Source: Thermoanaerobaculia bacterium (GTDB lineage: Bacteria; Acidobacteriota; Thermoanaerobaculia; Multivoradales; Multivoraceae). Taken from it: 64,000 nucleotides of DNA. A program made the translations under genes and the position numbers. Within the stretch, counting starts at the first letter, position 1. The number at the start of each line of letters is the position of its first letter. Below, one piece after another: positions 27,008-39,212 of this stretch. The DNA lies in the NCBI GenBank assembly GCA_022823665.1, contig JAJEHN010000007.1:1-64000 (forward strand), written 5' to 3'. Below the pieces are notes generated by a model. The model was not told the DNA's origin. It saw only the letters and a program-made list of their open reading frames with translations, and did no database searches.

Positions 27008-28414
27008 TCAGCCGGCCGTGCGTCGGAGGGCCTGGACCGTGAAGCCGTCGTGACCTTCGGCCGGAAGCAGCCGCCACAGACCGGGCGCCTCGACGTGATC
27101 GGCGGCGGGCCTCCGCAGGTCCGCACCCAGATCCCGCCGACTGAAGTCGGACCGTGACCCCAGGAAGGCCGCGACAACGTCCTCGTTCTCCTCGGGTTCG
27201 ATCGAACAGGTGAGAACGACCAGCGAACCGCCCGGCCGCACGCAATCGGCCGCGCCGCCAACCAGCGAGCGGGCCTGCTCCGCGAGCCGCTCGATCTCGG
27301 CCCCGCTGATCCGCCACTTCAGTTCGGGGTGCTTGCGCAGAGTGCCCGTACCGGTGCACGGCAGGTCGACGACGACCCGATCGAAGCGGTCGCGAAACGG
27401 AAGGGCGGCGCCGTCCGCGGCGCAGAGCAACGGCGCCAGGGCCAGGCGCGCGGCGTTGAGGCGCATCGTTTGCAGGCGCCCGAGCGACACGTCGCTCGCG
27501 ACGCAGCGAGCATCCGGCTGCTCCGCGAGCAACGCGAACGTCTTGCCGCCCGGGGCCGCGGCGATGTCGAGCACCCGTTCCCGGGGCGCCGGCGGAGGCA
27601 CGAGCGCCGCCAACTGACTCGCCTCGTCCTGCACGTAGAAAGCGCCACGCCGGTAGGCCTCCGAAAACAGCGGGTTGCCCCACTGGACCGTGAGGCAGTG
27701 CGGCGCCAGCACCGATGGCTCGACCCCCACGTCGTCGTCGATCAACTGCTCCGCCAGCAAGGCACGGCCGCCTCTATCGCGGAACGCGAGCAGATGCAGC
27801 GGCTTCGGGCGGTTGTTCGCGGTCAGGATGGCGATGGTCCGGGTCTCGCCATACGTGCGAAGCCAGCGCTCGACCAGCAGATCCGGGTGAGAGTGCAGAA
27901 TGCCGAGCCGGACGGCCGGATCGTCCGCTTCAACCGGCCAGGCGTCACGGCGCGGCGAACGGGCGATCCGCCGCAGAACGCCGTTGACGAAGCTGGCGCC
28001 GCCCGCATGGGTGCGGCCCGCCGCCTGCTCCACCGCCTCGTTGACCGCCGCGTGGGCGGGGACGCGATCCAGGAAGAAGAGCTGGTACACGGCGATCCTC
28101 AGCGGAGCCAGCAGCGCACGCTGGATCCTGGAAAGCGGCCTTCCCGAGGCGGACACGAGCACATGGTCGATGAAGCGCAGCCAGCGCAGCGTTCCCAGCA
28201 CGAGTTCCCGCAACAGACCGTGGTCCCTTGGATCGCAGCGCTCGAGCGCACCGTCGAGGAAGGTCGAAGCGGGCGCCCTGGACTCGAGCGTCCGCTCGAG
28301 AACGAAGGCGGCCGACTCCCTCACCTTGGCGTGGGCCGTGAGGGGCGCCTCGGGCCGGCGGCGGCGCCAGTTCGGACCGGCACCCAGGTTCCGAATCGGT
28401 CGTCGACGGGTCAC
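27008..28414 (-). CDS. rsmB: 16S rRNA m5C967 methyltransferase
   Basis: A 468-residue RsmB: a NusB-like RNA-binding domain (about residues 25-160) and a SAM-dependent domain with DIAAAPGGKTFAL (about 278). Both catalytic-pair cysteines are visible, in DLPCTGTGTLRKHPELKWR (about 350) and TCSIEPEENE (about 400). It starts at a GTG overlapping the fmt stop (GTGA), in the usual fmt-rsmB order. Confidence 0.93.
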   Translation of the reverse strand: MTRRRPIRNLGAGPNWRRRRPEAPLTAHAKVRESAAFVLERTLESRAPASTFLDGALERCDPRDHGLLRELVLGTLRWLRFIDHVLVSASGRPLSRIQRALLAPLRIAVYQLFFLDRVPAHAAVNEAVEQAAGRTHAGGASFVNGVLRRIARSPRRDAWPVEADDPAVRLGILHSHPDLLVERWLRTYGETRTIAILTANNRPKPLHLLAFRDRGGRALLAEQLIDDDVGVEPSVLAPHCLTVQWGNPLFSEAYRRGAFYVQDEASQLAALVPPPAPRERVLDIAAAPGGKTFALLAEQPDARCVASDVSLGRLQTMRLNAARLALAPLLCAADGAALPFRDRFDRVVVDLPCTGTGTLRKHPELKWRISGAEIERLAEQARSLVGGAADCVRPGGSLVVLTCSIEPEENEDVVAAFLGSRSDFSRRDLGADLRRPAADHVEAPGLWRLLPAEGHDGFTVQALRRTAG

Positions 28415-29412
28415 GCCCGCGCCCCGAAGCGTTCGCCGACCGTCAAACGCAGGCCGTTCGCCAGATCGACGCCACTGACCGGACGGCGGCCCGGCCGCTG
28501 GACGCGATCAAGCGCCAGGGCCGACGAACCGCCGCAACGCACGACCGCCGCCCGGCCGATGCCCTCTACCTCTCGACACCCCAGGAACGCGCCCGGCCGA
28601 TCCCGACCGTTGCCCCGGTCCGGACCCGGAAACGAGGCGACGGGCCGCGCCGCAGCGATCCGTATCGCCTCGCCCCGCAGCGACGTGCGGGATCCCGGCC
28701 ACGGCTCATAGGCACGCACCCGGCAGACGATCTCGCCGGCTTCCCGGTCCCAATCCACGACGCCGTCCTCGGGCCGCAGCATCGGCGCGTAGCTCGCCGC
28801 CGCCTCGCACTGCGGCCGGGGTTCGACATCGCCGGCTTCCAGGCCGTCCAGGGTATGGACGAGAAGCCGGCCGCCGGCCGCTGCGAGCCGTGGCGCCAAC
28901 TCGCCGGCTGTCTCGAGCGGACCGATCGCCACCTCTTCGCGCAGGAGAATCGGCCCCGTGTCGAGGCCTTCCTCCATGACCATCGTGGTCACTCCCGTGA
29001 CTGTTTCGCCGGCGGCGATCGCGGCCTGGATTGGCGAGGCGCCGCGCCAGGCCGGCAGCAGGGATGCGTGGACGTTCAGGCAGCCCCAGGACGGCAGCTC
29101 GAGCAGGCCGCTGGGGAAGATCTTTCCGTAGGCGGCGACCACCGCAAGGTCGAGCTCCATGGCGCCGAGTCGACCGAGAAACTCGTCGCTCCGCACCGTC
29201 GTCGGCTGCAGCAGGTCGACGCCATGGGCCTGCGCCCAACGGGCAACGGGCGGTTCGACCAGCCGGTTTCCCCGGCCCGCGCGCCGCGCCGGCTGACTGA
29301 CGACGACGATCGGACGCCGGCCGACCGAGTCCAGAGCGGCGAGCGACGGCACCGAGAACTCGGGTGTACCGAAGAAAGCGATCCTCTCGAAGCTCGGGCG
29401 AACGGCGGACAT
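28411..29412 (-). CDS. fmt: Methionyl-tRNA formyltransferase
   Basis: A 333-residue enzyme that formylates initiator Met-tRNA using 10-formyl-THF. IAFFGTPEFSVPSL opens the protein, NVHASLLPAWRGASPIQAAI carries the catalytic Asn/His, and GVTTMVMEEGLDTGPIL follows. A C-terminal OB-fold-like domain completes it. Peptide deformylase, often next to fmt, is not here; the upstream neighbour is ftsK, 12 nt away. Confidence 0.95.
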   Translation of the reverse strand: MSAVRPSFERIAFFGTPEFSVPSLAALDSVGRRPIVVVSQPARRAGRGNRLVEPPVARWAQAHGVDLLQPTTVRSDEFLGRLGAMELDLAVVAAYGKIFPSGLLELPSWGCLNVHASLLPAWRGASPIQAAIAAGETVTGVTTMVMEEGLDTGPILLREEVAIGPLETAGELAPRLAAAGGRLLVHTLDGLEAGDVEPRPQCEAAASYAPMLRPEDGVVDWDREAGEIVCRVRAYEPWPGSRTSLRGEAIRIAAARPVASFPGPDRGNGRDRPGAFLGCREVEGIGRAAVVRCGGSSALALDRVQRPGRRPVSGVDLANGLRLTVGERFGARA

Positions 29413-29424
29413 CGTCCGCTCAAC

Positions 29425-31788
29425 TTACTGGAACGCGATCTGCGACTGGTCGACTTCTTCGAAGTAGTCGGGCGGCACGAGGACTTCGCGGGGTTTGCTG
29501 CCCTGGGCGGGGCCCAGAATGCCGTCCTGCTCCATCAGGTCCACGAGGCGCGAGGCACGAGAGAAGCCCACTCTCATCCGACGCTGGAGGAAGCTCGCCG
29601 ATCCCATCCGCTCCGCGACGACCAGGCGAGCCGCCTCGTCGTAGAGAACATCGTCGCCGCCGTTCTCCCCGGCGCTTGCCGAACGGTCCTCGGGCGGCGG
29701 CTCGAGCACGGCCGGATCGAGGTTGGGCTGGCCCTGCCGCTTGAGCCAGCGGACCAGAGCCGCCGTTTCCTGCTCCGTCACGAAAGCGCCATGGAGGCGG
29801 AGCATGCGACCGCTCCCGGGCGGCATGAACAGCATGTCGCCCTTGCCGAGCAGCTTCTCGGCGCCGACCTGGTCGAGGATGGTGCGCGAATCGTGCCGGG
29901 TCGCCGCGGCGTACGAGATCCGGCACGGGAAGTTCGCCTTGATCGTGCCCGTCAGGACGTCGACCGAGGGGCGCTGGGTCGCCACGATCAGGTGGATCCC
30001 GACGGCCCGCGCCATCTGTGCGAGGCGAGCGATCGAGGTCTCGACCTCCGACGAGGCGACCATCATCAGGTCGGCCAGTTCGTCGATCACGATCACGTAG
30101 TAGGGGAGCGGTTCGAGGTCGCGAGGCTCGGCCGGCTCGTCCGCCTCCTCGTCCCGCAGGCGCAGGCGGTTGGCCACCTCCGGATCGGCGATGGCCCGGT
30201 TGTAGAAGTCGATCGATCGGACGTGAACCTCCGCCAGCAAACGGTAACGGCGCTCCATCTCGGCCACGGCCCATCGCAGGGCGTTCGAGGCCTGCTTGGG
30301 CTCCACCACGACGGCGGTCTTCAGGTGCGGGATGTCCGCGTACACGCCCAGTTCGATCCGCTTCGGGTCGATCAGGATGAACTGGACTTCGTCGCTCCGG
30401 GAGCGGTACAGGATGGAGGTCAGCATGCCCTGAAGGCCCACGCTCTTGCCGGCGCCGGTGGCCCCCGCCACGAGCAGATGCGGCATCTTGGCCAGGTCGG
30501 CGAAGTACGGCTCGCCACGGAGAGTGCGCCCGAGCGCCATGGTGAGCGGAGACTTGCCGTCCCGGAACGCTGAGTCGGCCAGAAGGCTGCCCAGGGGAAT
30601 GATCGTCCTGTGCCTGTTCGGCACCTCGATGCCCAGCGTCGAACGGCCGGGCATGCGTTCGATCCGGATCGCCTCGGCCTTCAGCGAAAGCGCCAGATCG
30701 TCCTGGAGGTTGACGATCTGGGCGACCTTCACACCCGGCGCCGGCTGGAACTCGAAGACGGTGATGACCGGACCGGGGCTGATGCCCTCGACCGTGCCCT
30801 CGACTCCGAACTCGGCGCAGCGGGCGCAGATGAGTTCACCGAGTTCCCTCAACCCGTCTCCGTCCACCTCGCTGTTGACCTCTTCGGTGTAGAGCAGATC
30901 GAGCGGCGGCAATTCCGTGTTCTCGACCGGCGGTTCGACCTTCTCCGTGCCCGCTACCGCCGTCTTCGCGGCTACGGCGGGCGCCGGCGTCGCCCCGGCC
31001 GCCGGCGGCCGTGCGACCCTTGCCTCCTCCGGTTCGGGGGTCGCCGTCCTTGCCTTCCTCACCGCCGTTCGGCGCAGCGGCAGATCCACGAGCGGAGGGT
31101 CATCCGCCGGCTGCGGCGCGGCCTTCGCCTTGCCGCGGCCCGACGCCGCTTCCGGGGCCCTGGCCCTGACCTTCTTCCGCACCCGGGGCTTGAGCAGGAC
31201 AAGGAACGCCTTGAGCCGGCGAAGACCCGCGGCGACCGATTCGTCCAGGCTGCTCCGCAGCATCAGCGCGAGCCCGAACACGAGGCCTGAAACGGCGATC
31301 ACTCCTGTTCCGAGCGCGCCCAACTGGCCTTCAACCGCCCCGGCGATCGTCGACCCCAGGAAACCCCCGGCCGTCAGCGACTCACCCCGGAAGGCGACTT
31401 CGCCGACGGTCAGAGCGGCCAGTGTCGGCGCGGCCACCAGAGCGACGACGATCCCCGCACCCTGCAGGACGGAGGGAACGTCGGCGCGTGCGCGAACCAG
31501 CCGGTAACCCAGACCGAGGAAGGCCAGCGGCACGGCGAGCACGGCGAACCCGAGGAAACCGAATCCGGCGGCCGCGATGTGGGCGCCCATCGGTCCGATC
31601 AGATTGGCCGTCTCCATCGAGTCCTCGGCGCTGCGCATGAAGCTCGGATCGCTCGGCTGGTAGCTCAGCAGACTGAGCAGCAGGAGCGCGCCGAGCATGA
31701 GCAACAGCAGACCGACGAGTTCGCCGGCCTTGCCCGTCGGCAGACCGCCGAGCGCGAACCGTCTGGGGCCATCATCGGAGCGAATCAT
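29425..31788 (-). CDS. ftsK: DNA translocase FtsK/SpoIIIE
   Basis: A 787-residue septal DNA motor. Residues 20-185 hold the four-helix membrane domain, residues 186-300 a Pro/Ala/Lys linker, and the motor carries GATGAGKS (about 440) and VIVIDELADLMM (about 560). A winged-helix gamma domain (SFLQRRMRVGFSRASRLVDLMEQDGI) recognises chromosome-orienting sequences. I preferred the ATG at 31788, which has GGGAGGG 4 nt upstream, over the ATG at 31803. Confidence 0.94.
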   Translation of the reverse strand: MIRSDDGPRRFALGGLPTGKAGELVGLLLLMLGALLLLSLLSYQPSDPSFMRSAEDSMETANLIGPMGAHIAAAGFGFLGFAVLAVPLAFLGLGYRLVRARADVPSVLQGAGIVVALVAAPTLAALTVGEVAFRGESLTAGGFLGSTIAGAVEGQLGALGTGVIAVSGLVFGLALMLRSSLDESVAAGLRRLKAFLVLLKPRVRKKVRARAPEAASGRGKAKAAPQPADDPPLVDLPLRRTAVRKARTATPEPEEARVARPPAAGATPAPAVAAKTAVAGTEKVEPPVENTELPPLDLLYTEEVNSEVDGDGLRELGELICARCAEFGVEGTVEGISPGPVITVFEFQPAPGVKVAQIVNLQDDLALSLKAEAIRIERMPGRSTLGIEVPNRHRTIIPLGSLLADSAFRDGKSPLTMALGRTLRGEPYFADLAKMPHLLVAGATGAGKSVGLQGMLTSILYRSRSDEVQFILIDPKRIELGVYADIPHLKTAVVVEPKQASNALRWAVAEMERRYRLLAEVHVRSIDFYNRAIADPEVANRLRLRDEEADEPAEPRDLEPLPYYVIVIDELADLMMVASSEVETSIARLAQMARAVGIHLIVATQRPSVDVLTGTIKANFPCRISYAAATRHDSRTILDQVGAEKLLGKGDMLFMPPGSGRMLRLHGAFVTEQETAALVRWLKRQGQPNLDPAVLEPPPEDRSASAGENGGDDVLYDEAARLVVAERMGSASFLQRRMRVGFSRASRLVDLMEQDGILGPAQGSKPREVLVPPDYFEEVDQSQIAFQ

Positions 31789-31880
31789 CGACGCCCTCCC
31801 CATGAAGCGTTGACGGGAGCATGCACGGGCTAGCGATTGTAGCCGACAAAGCCGGATATGGCTATATTCGTGTGAGCAAC

Positions 31881-32669
31881 TCAGCAGACGCGGAACAGCT
31901 CGACGAACTCATCCAGGCCGAGGGCCTCCGCCCGAATCATCGGCGGCAGCCCCAGCGTCGAGATCGCCGCGGCCGCCGCGGGCCGCTCCATCACCGCGGC
32001 CAGGTTGTTCAGGAGGGTCTTGCGGCGGCGGGTGAACGCGGTTCGAACGAGCGCCTTGAAGTCGGGCCACTCCTCCTCGTCGATCGGAGGCGCGATCCGT
32101 TCCAGACCCACGAAGGCGCTGGTGACGGCCGGCGGCGGCACGAAGCTCCCGGGCATGACGACGGCCAGACGGCGCGCGGCGGTTCGGGCCTGGGTCAGCA
32201 CCGTCATCGCGCCGTAGGCCCCGTCGCCGGGCGCCGCCGTCAACCGGTCCGCGACCTCGCGCTGAACCAGAAAGGCCGCCCGCAGGCCGACCGGAGCACG
32301 CTCGAGCACCCGGGAGACGATCCGCGTGGCGACGTTGTAGGGCAGATTGCCGGCGATCCGCGCCGCGGCGGGCGCGCGCTCGTAGGCCAGGTCGCAGGCG
32401 TCGCCCACCGCGAGGCGGATCCGCCGGTCGGCGAGCCGCCGGCGCAGAGCGAAGGCCCATGAAGGATCAAGTTCGCAGGCGATGACGCGGCTCGCACCCC
32501 GCTCCAGGAGCAGTCGCGTCAGCACGCCGCCGCCAGGGCCGATCTCGATGACCGTGCGCCCGGACACCTCCAGGAAGTCGACCGCGGGACTCGCGGACGC
32601 CGCGCGGCGGAGGTGGTGCTGGCCAAGGGATCGGCGGAGCGGCGGATCGCTCTTGCCCGATGCGGTCAC
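31881..32669 (-). CDS. rsmA: 16S rRNA dimethyladenosine transferase
   Basis: A 262-residue KsgA-type enzyme dimethylating two adjacent adenines near the 3' end of 16S rRNA. RRSLGQHHLRR at the start stands for the usual KSLGQNFL, VIEIGPGGGVLTRLLL is the SAM motif, and the catalytic motif reads GNLPYNVAT. It starts at a GTG and is divergent from the molybdopterin oxidoreductase. Confidence 0.92.
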   Translation of the reverse strand: MTASGKSDPPLRRSLGQHHLRRAASASPAVDFLEVSGRTVIEIGPGGGVLTRLLLERGASRVIACELDPSWAFALRRRLADRRIRLAVGDACDLAYERAPAAARIAGNLPYNVATRIVSRVLERAPVGLRAAFLVQREVADRLTAAPGDGAYGAMTVLTQARTAARRLAVVMPGSFVPPPAVTSAFVGLERIAPPIDEEEWPDFKALVRTAFTRRRKTLLNNLAAVMERPAAAAAISTLGLPPMIRAEALGLDEFVELFRVC

Positions 32670-32753
32670 CGGCCTGCACGGTAGCAGCCTGGGCGACTCC
32701 GGTGGTCCGCATAAGCTCCGGTGCGCAAACCCGCCCGCCGTTCAGGAGCCGCC

Positions 32754-35078
<2,325 letters not shown>

Positions 35079-35131
35079 GAACCCGTCCCGCCAGAAGGAG
35101 CGAGACGGCGGCCAGCCATAGGATCTGTTCC

Positions 35132-35800
35132 GTGACTCGGGCTCGCGACGTCGACAGGAAGGTGAGGACGAAGAAACTCGCGGCACGAGCCGCCACGGCT
35201 CTCCGCGAGGTCGCCGGTGCCCGCCGCGCCGGTGACTCGCGCCGGGACGGTCTCACCGGCCTCTTCGACGACCGCACGTTGCACCGCGGCCTGACCGATG
35301 CGATCGCGGGCGCGGCGCGGGACGGCGACCACATCGGCCTGCTGTTCCTCGACCTGGATCACTTCAAACGGGTGAACGACCGCCACGGACATGTGACCGG
35401 CAGCCGCGTCCTGAGCCAGGTCGCCGGTCTCATCGAGAGGGCCGCCAGACGGGAAACCGGCTTTGCTGCCCGTTACGGCGGCGACGAGTTCGTCGTCGTG
35501 CTGCCCGGCGCCGATCTCGATCGCTGTCTCCGTGAAGCGGAGCGGCTCCGCGCCACCCTGGCGGCCACCATCTTCGCGGGCGGCGAGCCGCCAGGGCGCC
35601 GCCCACTGGTCCGCGTGACGTGCTCTATCGGCGCCGCCTCGATGGAGACAGAGGCTAGCGGCGACCGCGACGAGACGCCCGGCCCGGCAGGCGCCGCGAC
35701 GCGCCTGCTGCAACTGGCGGACAACGCCATGTATCGCGCGAAGAAGGCCGGCCGCAACCGCGTGGCCGCGGCCGACGCCGAAGCCACCGGCGCGGCCTGA
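35132..35800 (+). CDS. Soluble GGDEF-domain diguanylate cyclase
   Basis: A 222-residue protein that is almost entirely a GGDEF domain: DGLTGLFDDRTLHRGL, LFLDLDHFKRVNDRHGH, and an intact GGDEF at residues 116-120. The inhibitory site (RxxD five residues upstream) reads RETG, so product inhibition there is unlikely. No sensor domain or membrane segment is visible. The GTG at 35132 has AGGA upstream; earlier frame is a shadow of the oxidoreductase. It follows that gene by 53 nt. Confidence 0.85.
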   Translation: MTRARDVDRKVRTKKLAARAATALREVAGARRAGDSRRDGLTGLFDDRTLHRGLTDAIAGAARDGDHIGLLFLDLDHFKRVNDRHGHVTGSRVLSQVAGLIERAARRETGFAARYGGDEFVVVLPGADLDRCLREAERLRATLAATIFAGGEPPGRRPLVRVTCSIGAASMETEASGDRDETPGPAGAATRLLQLADNAMYRAKKAGRNRVAAADAEATGAA

Positions 35801-35806
35801 GTCGCC

Positions 35807-37885
35807 CTACTCCGCCCCGCAGCGACGGAACCAGAACGGTTCCGGAGCGGTCTGGGGCAACCGGGTAGCCGCGGGAAGATCGTGGGCCGCGATGAACTCC
35901 AGGCGATGGCTCCGGAGCGGCACCGCACCGATCGACAGCGGCCAGGGCGGACGCCGGAAGGCGCACAGGCTCAACGAGACCGCCGGACGGCCGTCGGCAT
36001 CCACGGACAGTACGTCGAGCGGGGCACCTTCGCCGCCGTTCGACCAGTCGAGTCCGAACCAAAGCTCCTCGAAGGCCGCCAGCCAGCCCGGCGGCAAGCC
36101 CGGCCACGACTGGATCCGGCGATGCACCTCGGCCCGGAGATCCGGGTCTCCCTCGAAGGCGGCCGCGGCCAGCAGCAAGGGCTCGGCCAGAACCGCCCGC
36201 GCTGCCCGGGCAGCCACCCGGGGGTCGGTGACCGCCGTACCCGCTTCCCGCTCCAGGCGCATGAGTTCGAACGGGGCCAGCGCCGACAGCGGGTCGAGGT
36301 CGCAGGCTCGCTCGAGCGCCAGTCGACGCCTCCCGGTGTCGATGCCCTGCTCGACCCCGGCCAGGAGCCACAGCGGGGCGAGGCCGTCGGCGGCCCCGGC
36401 GGCAGCCCATGGATCGAACCGCGCCTGGTAGAGCGGGAAGGATGGATCGGAAGCAGCCGCCATCCGGAGCAGGTCCGTGCCGCCGCCAGCCACCGCGAGT
36501 TCGTACGACCGGGCAGACGAGGCCCGCTGCCACGTCCAGCCCAGGGCGACGACGAGCCAGACGGCGAACGCGGTCTGAAGCCCTCGCCGCCACCACGCCG
36601 GCAACGAGTCCAGGGGATCGCCGTCGGCCGAGGCCGGTCGCGTCGCGGCCACCAGACCCAGGTTGAGGATCAGCACCGCGGGCACCGCTGTGACCACGGC
36701 GAAGACACCGAAAACCAGGCAGACCGCGGCGCCCGTCAGACCCAGCAGCGCCGCCGCCAGGAGTTCCGGATCCCGTACGCGGGGATCGCCCAGTTCGCCC
36801 AGGCGAACCCGGCCGTAGCGAGCCGCCAGCAACAGCAGCAGCACGGAAGCGGCGATGCCGAGTTCGTAGGGCGCCTGGGCCAGCAGGCTGTGCGCGTCCG
36901 TGACCACTTCGCCCGGCGGATGAACGCCCGGCGCCGGCCGCCAGTGGTTCGCCAGGGTCCAGCTCGTGGACCCCGGACCCCAGCCGAGGAGCGGACGGTC
37001 CGCGAAGCCGGAGGCGGCGGCTTCGGCGTAGGTCCGGCGCGCCAGGAGCGACGGGTCCTCGAGCCGCAGCACCGCGCCCAGACGGCCGAGCGGGCCCGGC
37101 ACGTCGAGCCGGGAGCCCGCCCAGGCCGTCGCCAGCGCCAGGCCGGCCGCCAGAGCCAGCAAGGCGGCAAGCGGAACGAGCAAGCGGCGCCCCCTGCTCC
37201 GCCAGAGGATCCACGCCGCCGCCGCCACCGCCTGGACGACCAGCGCCGCCAGGCCGGACATCGAACCGGTGGCCGCCAGGGTCCAGACCAGGACCGCGGC
37301 GACGAAGAGCGTCGCACCCAGACGCAACCTCCGCCGATCCGGTCCGGCGGCCCGCCAGGCGCCGAGCACGGCGGGCGGCAGAATCGCCACGAGCACCAGC
37401 GCCAACTGGTTGTGGTGACCGATCGGCAAAGCGGCCCGGCCCTGTTCGTGGAGCGGCTGCATGGCCAGCGCCCAGGTCGACGCCGCCACGCCAACCACTG
37501 CGCAGCCGGCCAGAGCCGTGCGCACGGCTGCCTCCGAGCCCAGGAGCCGCCCGATCCCCGCCGCCGCCCAGGCCGCGGGCAGGAGGAAGAGGACGACCGC
37601 CTCGCCGGTCCGGCCGACCGGCGACTGAATCCAGCTCAGCAGGACGATGAGCCAGAGGGCGCCGGGAACCGCCGGCCACCACGGCCAGGCGCCACCTCCC
37701 ACCGCCAGCGGATCCAGGAGCGATCGGCGGCCCAGGAACGCGAACACCAGCAGCAGAGAGGCGCCGGCGGCCAGGGAGAACGCGGTGGCCCCGCGGTGGA
37801 ACGTCCCCGCATGGAACACCATCGCCGCCAGGGCCGACACGACGGCGAGCGCGGCGCCGGTTTCCTGCCACCGCCGGCCGCTCAT
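35807..37885 (-). CDS. O-antigen ligase/polymerase-like membrane protein
   Basis: A 692-residue protein with about twelve hydrophobic segments in residues 1-450 and a soluble C-terminal region. GHHNQLALVLVAILP, RPLLGWGPGSTSW and DAHSLLAQAPYELGI match the Wzy_C/O-antigen-ligase pattern, including a long periplasmic loop with Arg/His residues. It would join or polymerise lipid-linked glycans. No other polysaccharide gene adjoins it; its neighbour upstream is the DUF362 gene, 20 nt away. Confidence 0.75.
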   Translation of the reverse strand: MSGRRWQETGAALAVVSALAAMVFHAGTFHRGATAFSLAAGASLLLVFAFLGRRSLLDPLAVGGGAWPWWPAVPGALWLIVLLSWIQSPVGRTGEAVVLFLLPAAWAAAGIGRLLGSEAAVRTALAGCAVVGVAASTWALAMQPLHEQGRAALPIGHHNQLALVLVAILPPAVLGAWRAAGPDRRRLRLGATLFVAAVLVWTLAATGSMSGLAALVVQAVAAAAWILWRSRGRRLLVPLAALLALAAGLALATAWAGSRLDVPGPLGRLGAVLRLEDPSLLARRTYAEAAASGFADRPLLGWGPGSTSWTLANHWRPAPGVHPPGEVVTDAHSLLAQAPYELGIAASVLLLLLAARYGRVRLGELGDPRVRDPELLAAALLGLTGAAVCLVFGVFAVVTAVPAVLILNLGLVAATRPASADGDPLDSLPAWWRRGLQTAFAVWLVVALGWTWQRASSARSYELAVAGGGTDLLRMAAASDPSFPLYQARFDPWAAAGAADGLAPLWLLAGVEQGIDTGRRRLALERACDLDPLSALAPFELMRLEREAGTAVTDPRVAARAARAVLAEPLLLAAAAFEGDPDLRAEVHRRIQSWPGLPPGWLAAFEELWFGLDWSNGGEGAPLDVLSVDADGRPAVSLSLCAFRRPPWPLSIGAVPLRSHRLEFIAAHDLPAATRLPQTAPEPFWFRRCGAE

Positions 37886-37905
37886 CGACAGGGCGAAGGA
37901 CAGGC

Positions 37906-39183
37906 TCAGGAACCCGAGCCGTGAACGTCGGTTGCGCCGGAGCGCCGGCTCAGGCGCACGGCGACTTCAGGCGCTTCCCGCAGGCAGGTCCAGAGGATGC
38001 GAAGCGAGGTCACGAAGGCCCGCCAGCCGGTGCGGAACACGGCGGCCGGCCGGTCTTCGATCTCCGGGTAGCCGCGGCCGTCGGCCCTTGCCCTTTCCCA
38101 GCCCGCGAACAGGCGACCCCAGGGACTGGCGAGGACCTCGGCCATCTGCCGTTTCGCCTTGTACGGGTACCAGAAGGAGTCGTGGTAGAGAACGCTCGCC
38201 AGATAGGCCCAGGGCGCGAGAAAGGTGCGCAGCGACCATTCGATCGGACGCCGCAGGGGCCCCCAGTAGATCTTGTGCTGCATCCGCGCGGCGAAGGTCA
38301 TCTTCCGGAAGGGGCCGACGAAGCCCCAGCTCTTGCCGGCGACTTCGGGATCGCCGACGATCTCGATGTCCCGCGGATCGCCGCAGCCGAGGCCGAGATC
38401 GTGCGCGAGCCGGATGTAGCGGACCTGTAGCGGGTCGAAGCCCATCAGCTTCGCGGCCACGGCGTCGATCGCCACCTGGTCCGCGCTGGCCAGGATGACG
38501 TTGCCCACCCGCGGGATCATGCAGCGCGGTCCCGGGCCGTCGCCCGCGAAGGTGCCGTCCATGGCGGCGAACACGCCCCGGTGGATGTGCTGCTGGATCA
38601 TCAGCAGGTCGACCAGGGTCTCGTGGATGACCGGATGGGTCCAGTGCCGGCGCTCGTTCAGCAAGCCCCCGAACGCGTTCTTCATCGCCCCGGTCGTGGT
38701 CGTGAAGACGTGGGTCTTGACCGTCGGCAGGTGGATGATGTTCTCGCCCACGAACCGCGCCGGAATGTGGAAGCCCTGGGGGTAGACGTCGTTCAGGCAG
38801 AGGAAGCGGGAGGCGAGGTCGCCCACGGCCTCCCGGACCGGCAGCCACTCCTCGTCCTCCTCGTAGAGGTGGACGTTGCGCAGACCGTGCGCCTCGATGA
38901 CGTCGATCTGCTTGTTCTCCCGCTCGCCCAGGCGGGCGTCGATGACGACTGTCCGGTTGTGGCAGCCGTGAATCAGCGCCGGGTCGTAGCCGTCCTTCTT
39001 CATCGCCCGCACGACCCCCTCGAGCTGCCAGGGCGTGGTCGAGCTGCCCGGGTAGAAGAAGTGCCAGGAAATGTTGATCTTGAGCGCCGTATCGACGGAC
39101 GGATCGATCACCTCGCGATAGCCCGCGAGGTTCAGGAGTTCGTGATAGTCGGCCAGGATCGAGGCAGGCGCCGTCGGCAGCAC
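37906..39183 (-). CDS. DUF362-domain protein
   Basis: A 425-residue DUF362 protein: the [25 protein letters not shown] segment, [25 protein letters not shown], and [18 protein letters not shown] are typical. Family members are sometimes fused to ferredoxins; none of that cysteine pattern is here. The function of the family is unknown. The ORF begins with a GTG, so its exact start is uncertain. It sits between rho and the O-antigen-ligase-like gene on the same strand. Confidence 0.78.
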   Translation of the reverse strand: MLPTAPASILADYHELLNLAGYREVIDPSVDTALKINISWHFFYPGSSTTPWQLEGVVRAMKKDGYDPALIHGCHNRTVVIDARLGERENKQIDVIEAHGLRNVHLYEEDEEWLPVREAVGDLASRFLCLNDVYPQGFHIPARFVGENIIHLPTVKTHVFTTTTGAMKNAFGGLLNERRHWTHPVIHETLVDLLMIQQHIHRGVFAAMDGTFAGDGPGPRCMIPRVGNVILASADQVAIDAVAAKLMGFDPLQVRYIRLAHDLGLGCGDPRDIEIVGDPEVAGKSWGFVGPFRKMTFAARMQHKIYWGPLRRPIEWSLRTFLAPWAYLASVLYHDSFWYPYKAKRQMAEVLASPWGRLFAGWERARADGRGYPEIEDRPAAVFRTGWRAFVTSLRILWTCLREAPEVAVRLSRRSGATDVHGSGS

Positions 39184-39212
39184 GGCGACCCGGGGGCTTG
39201 CGGAAGCGGGAC

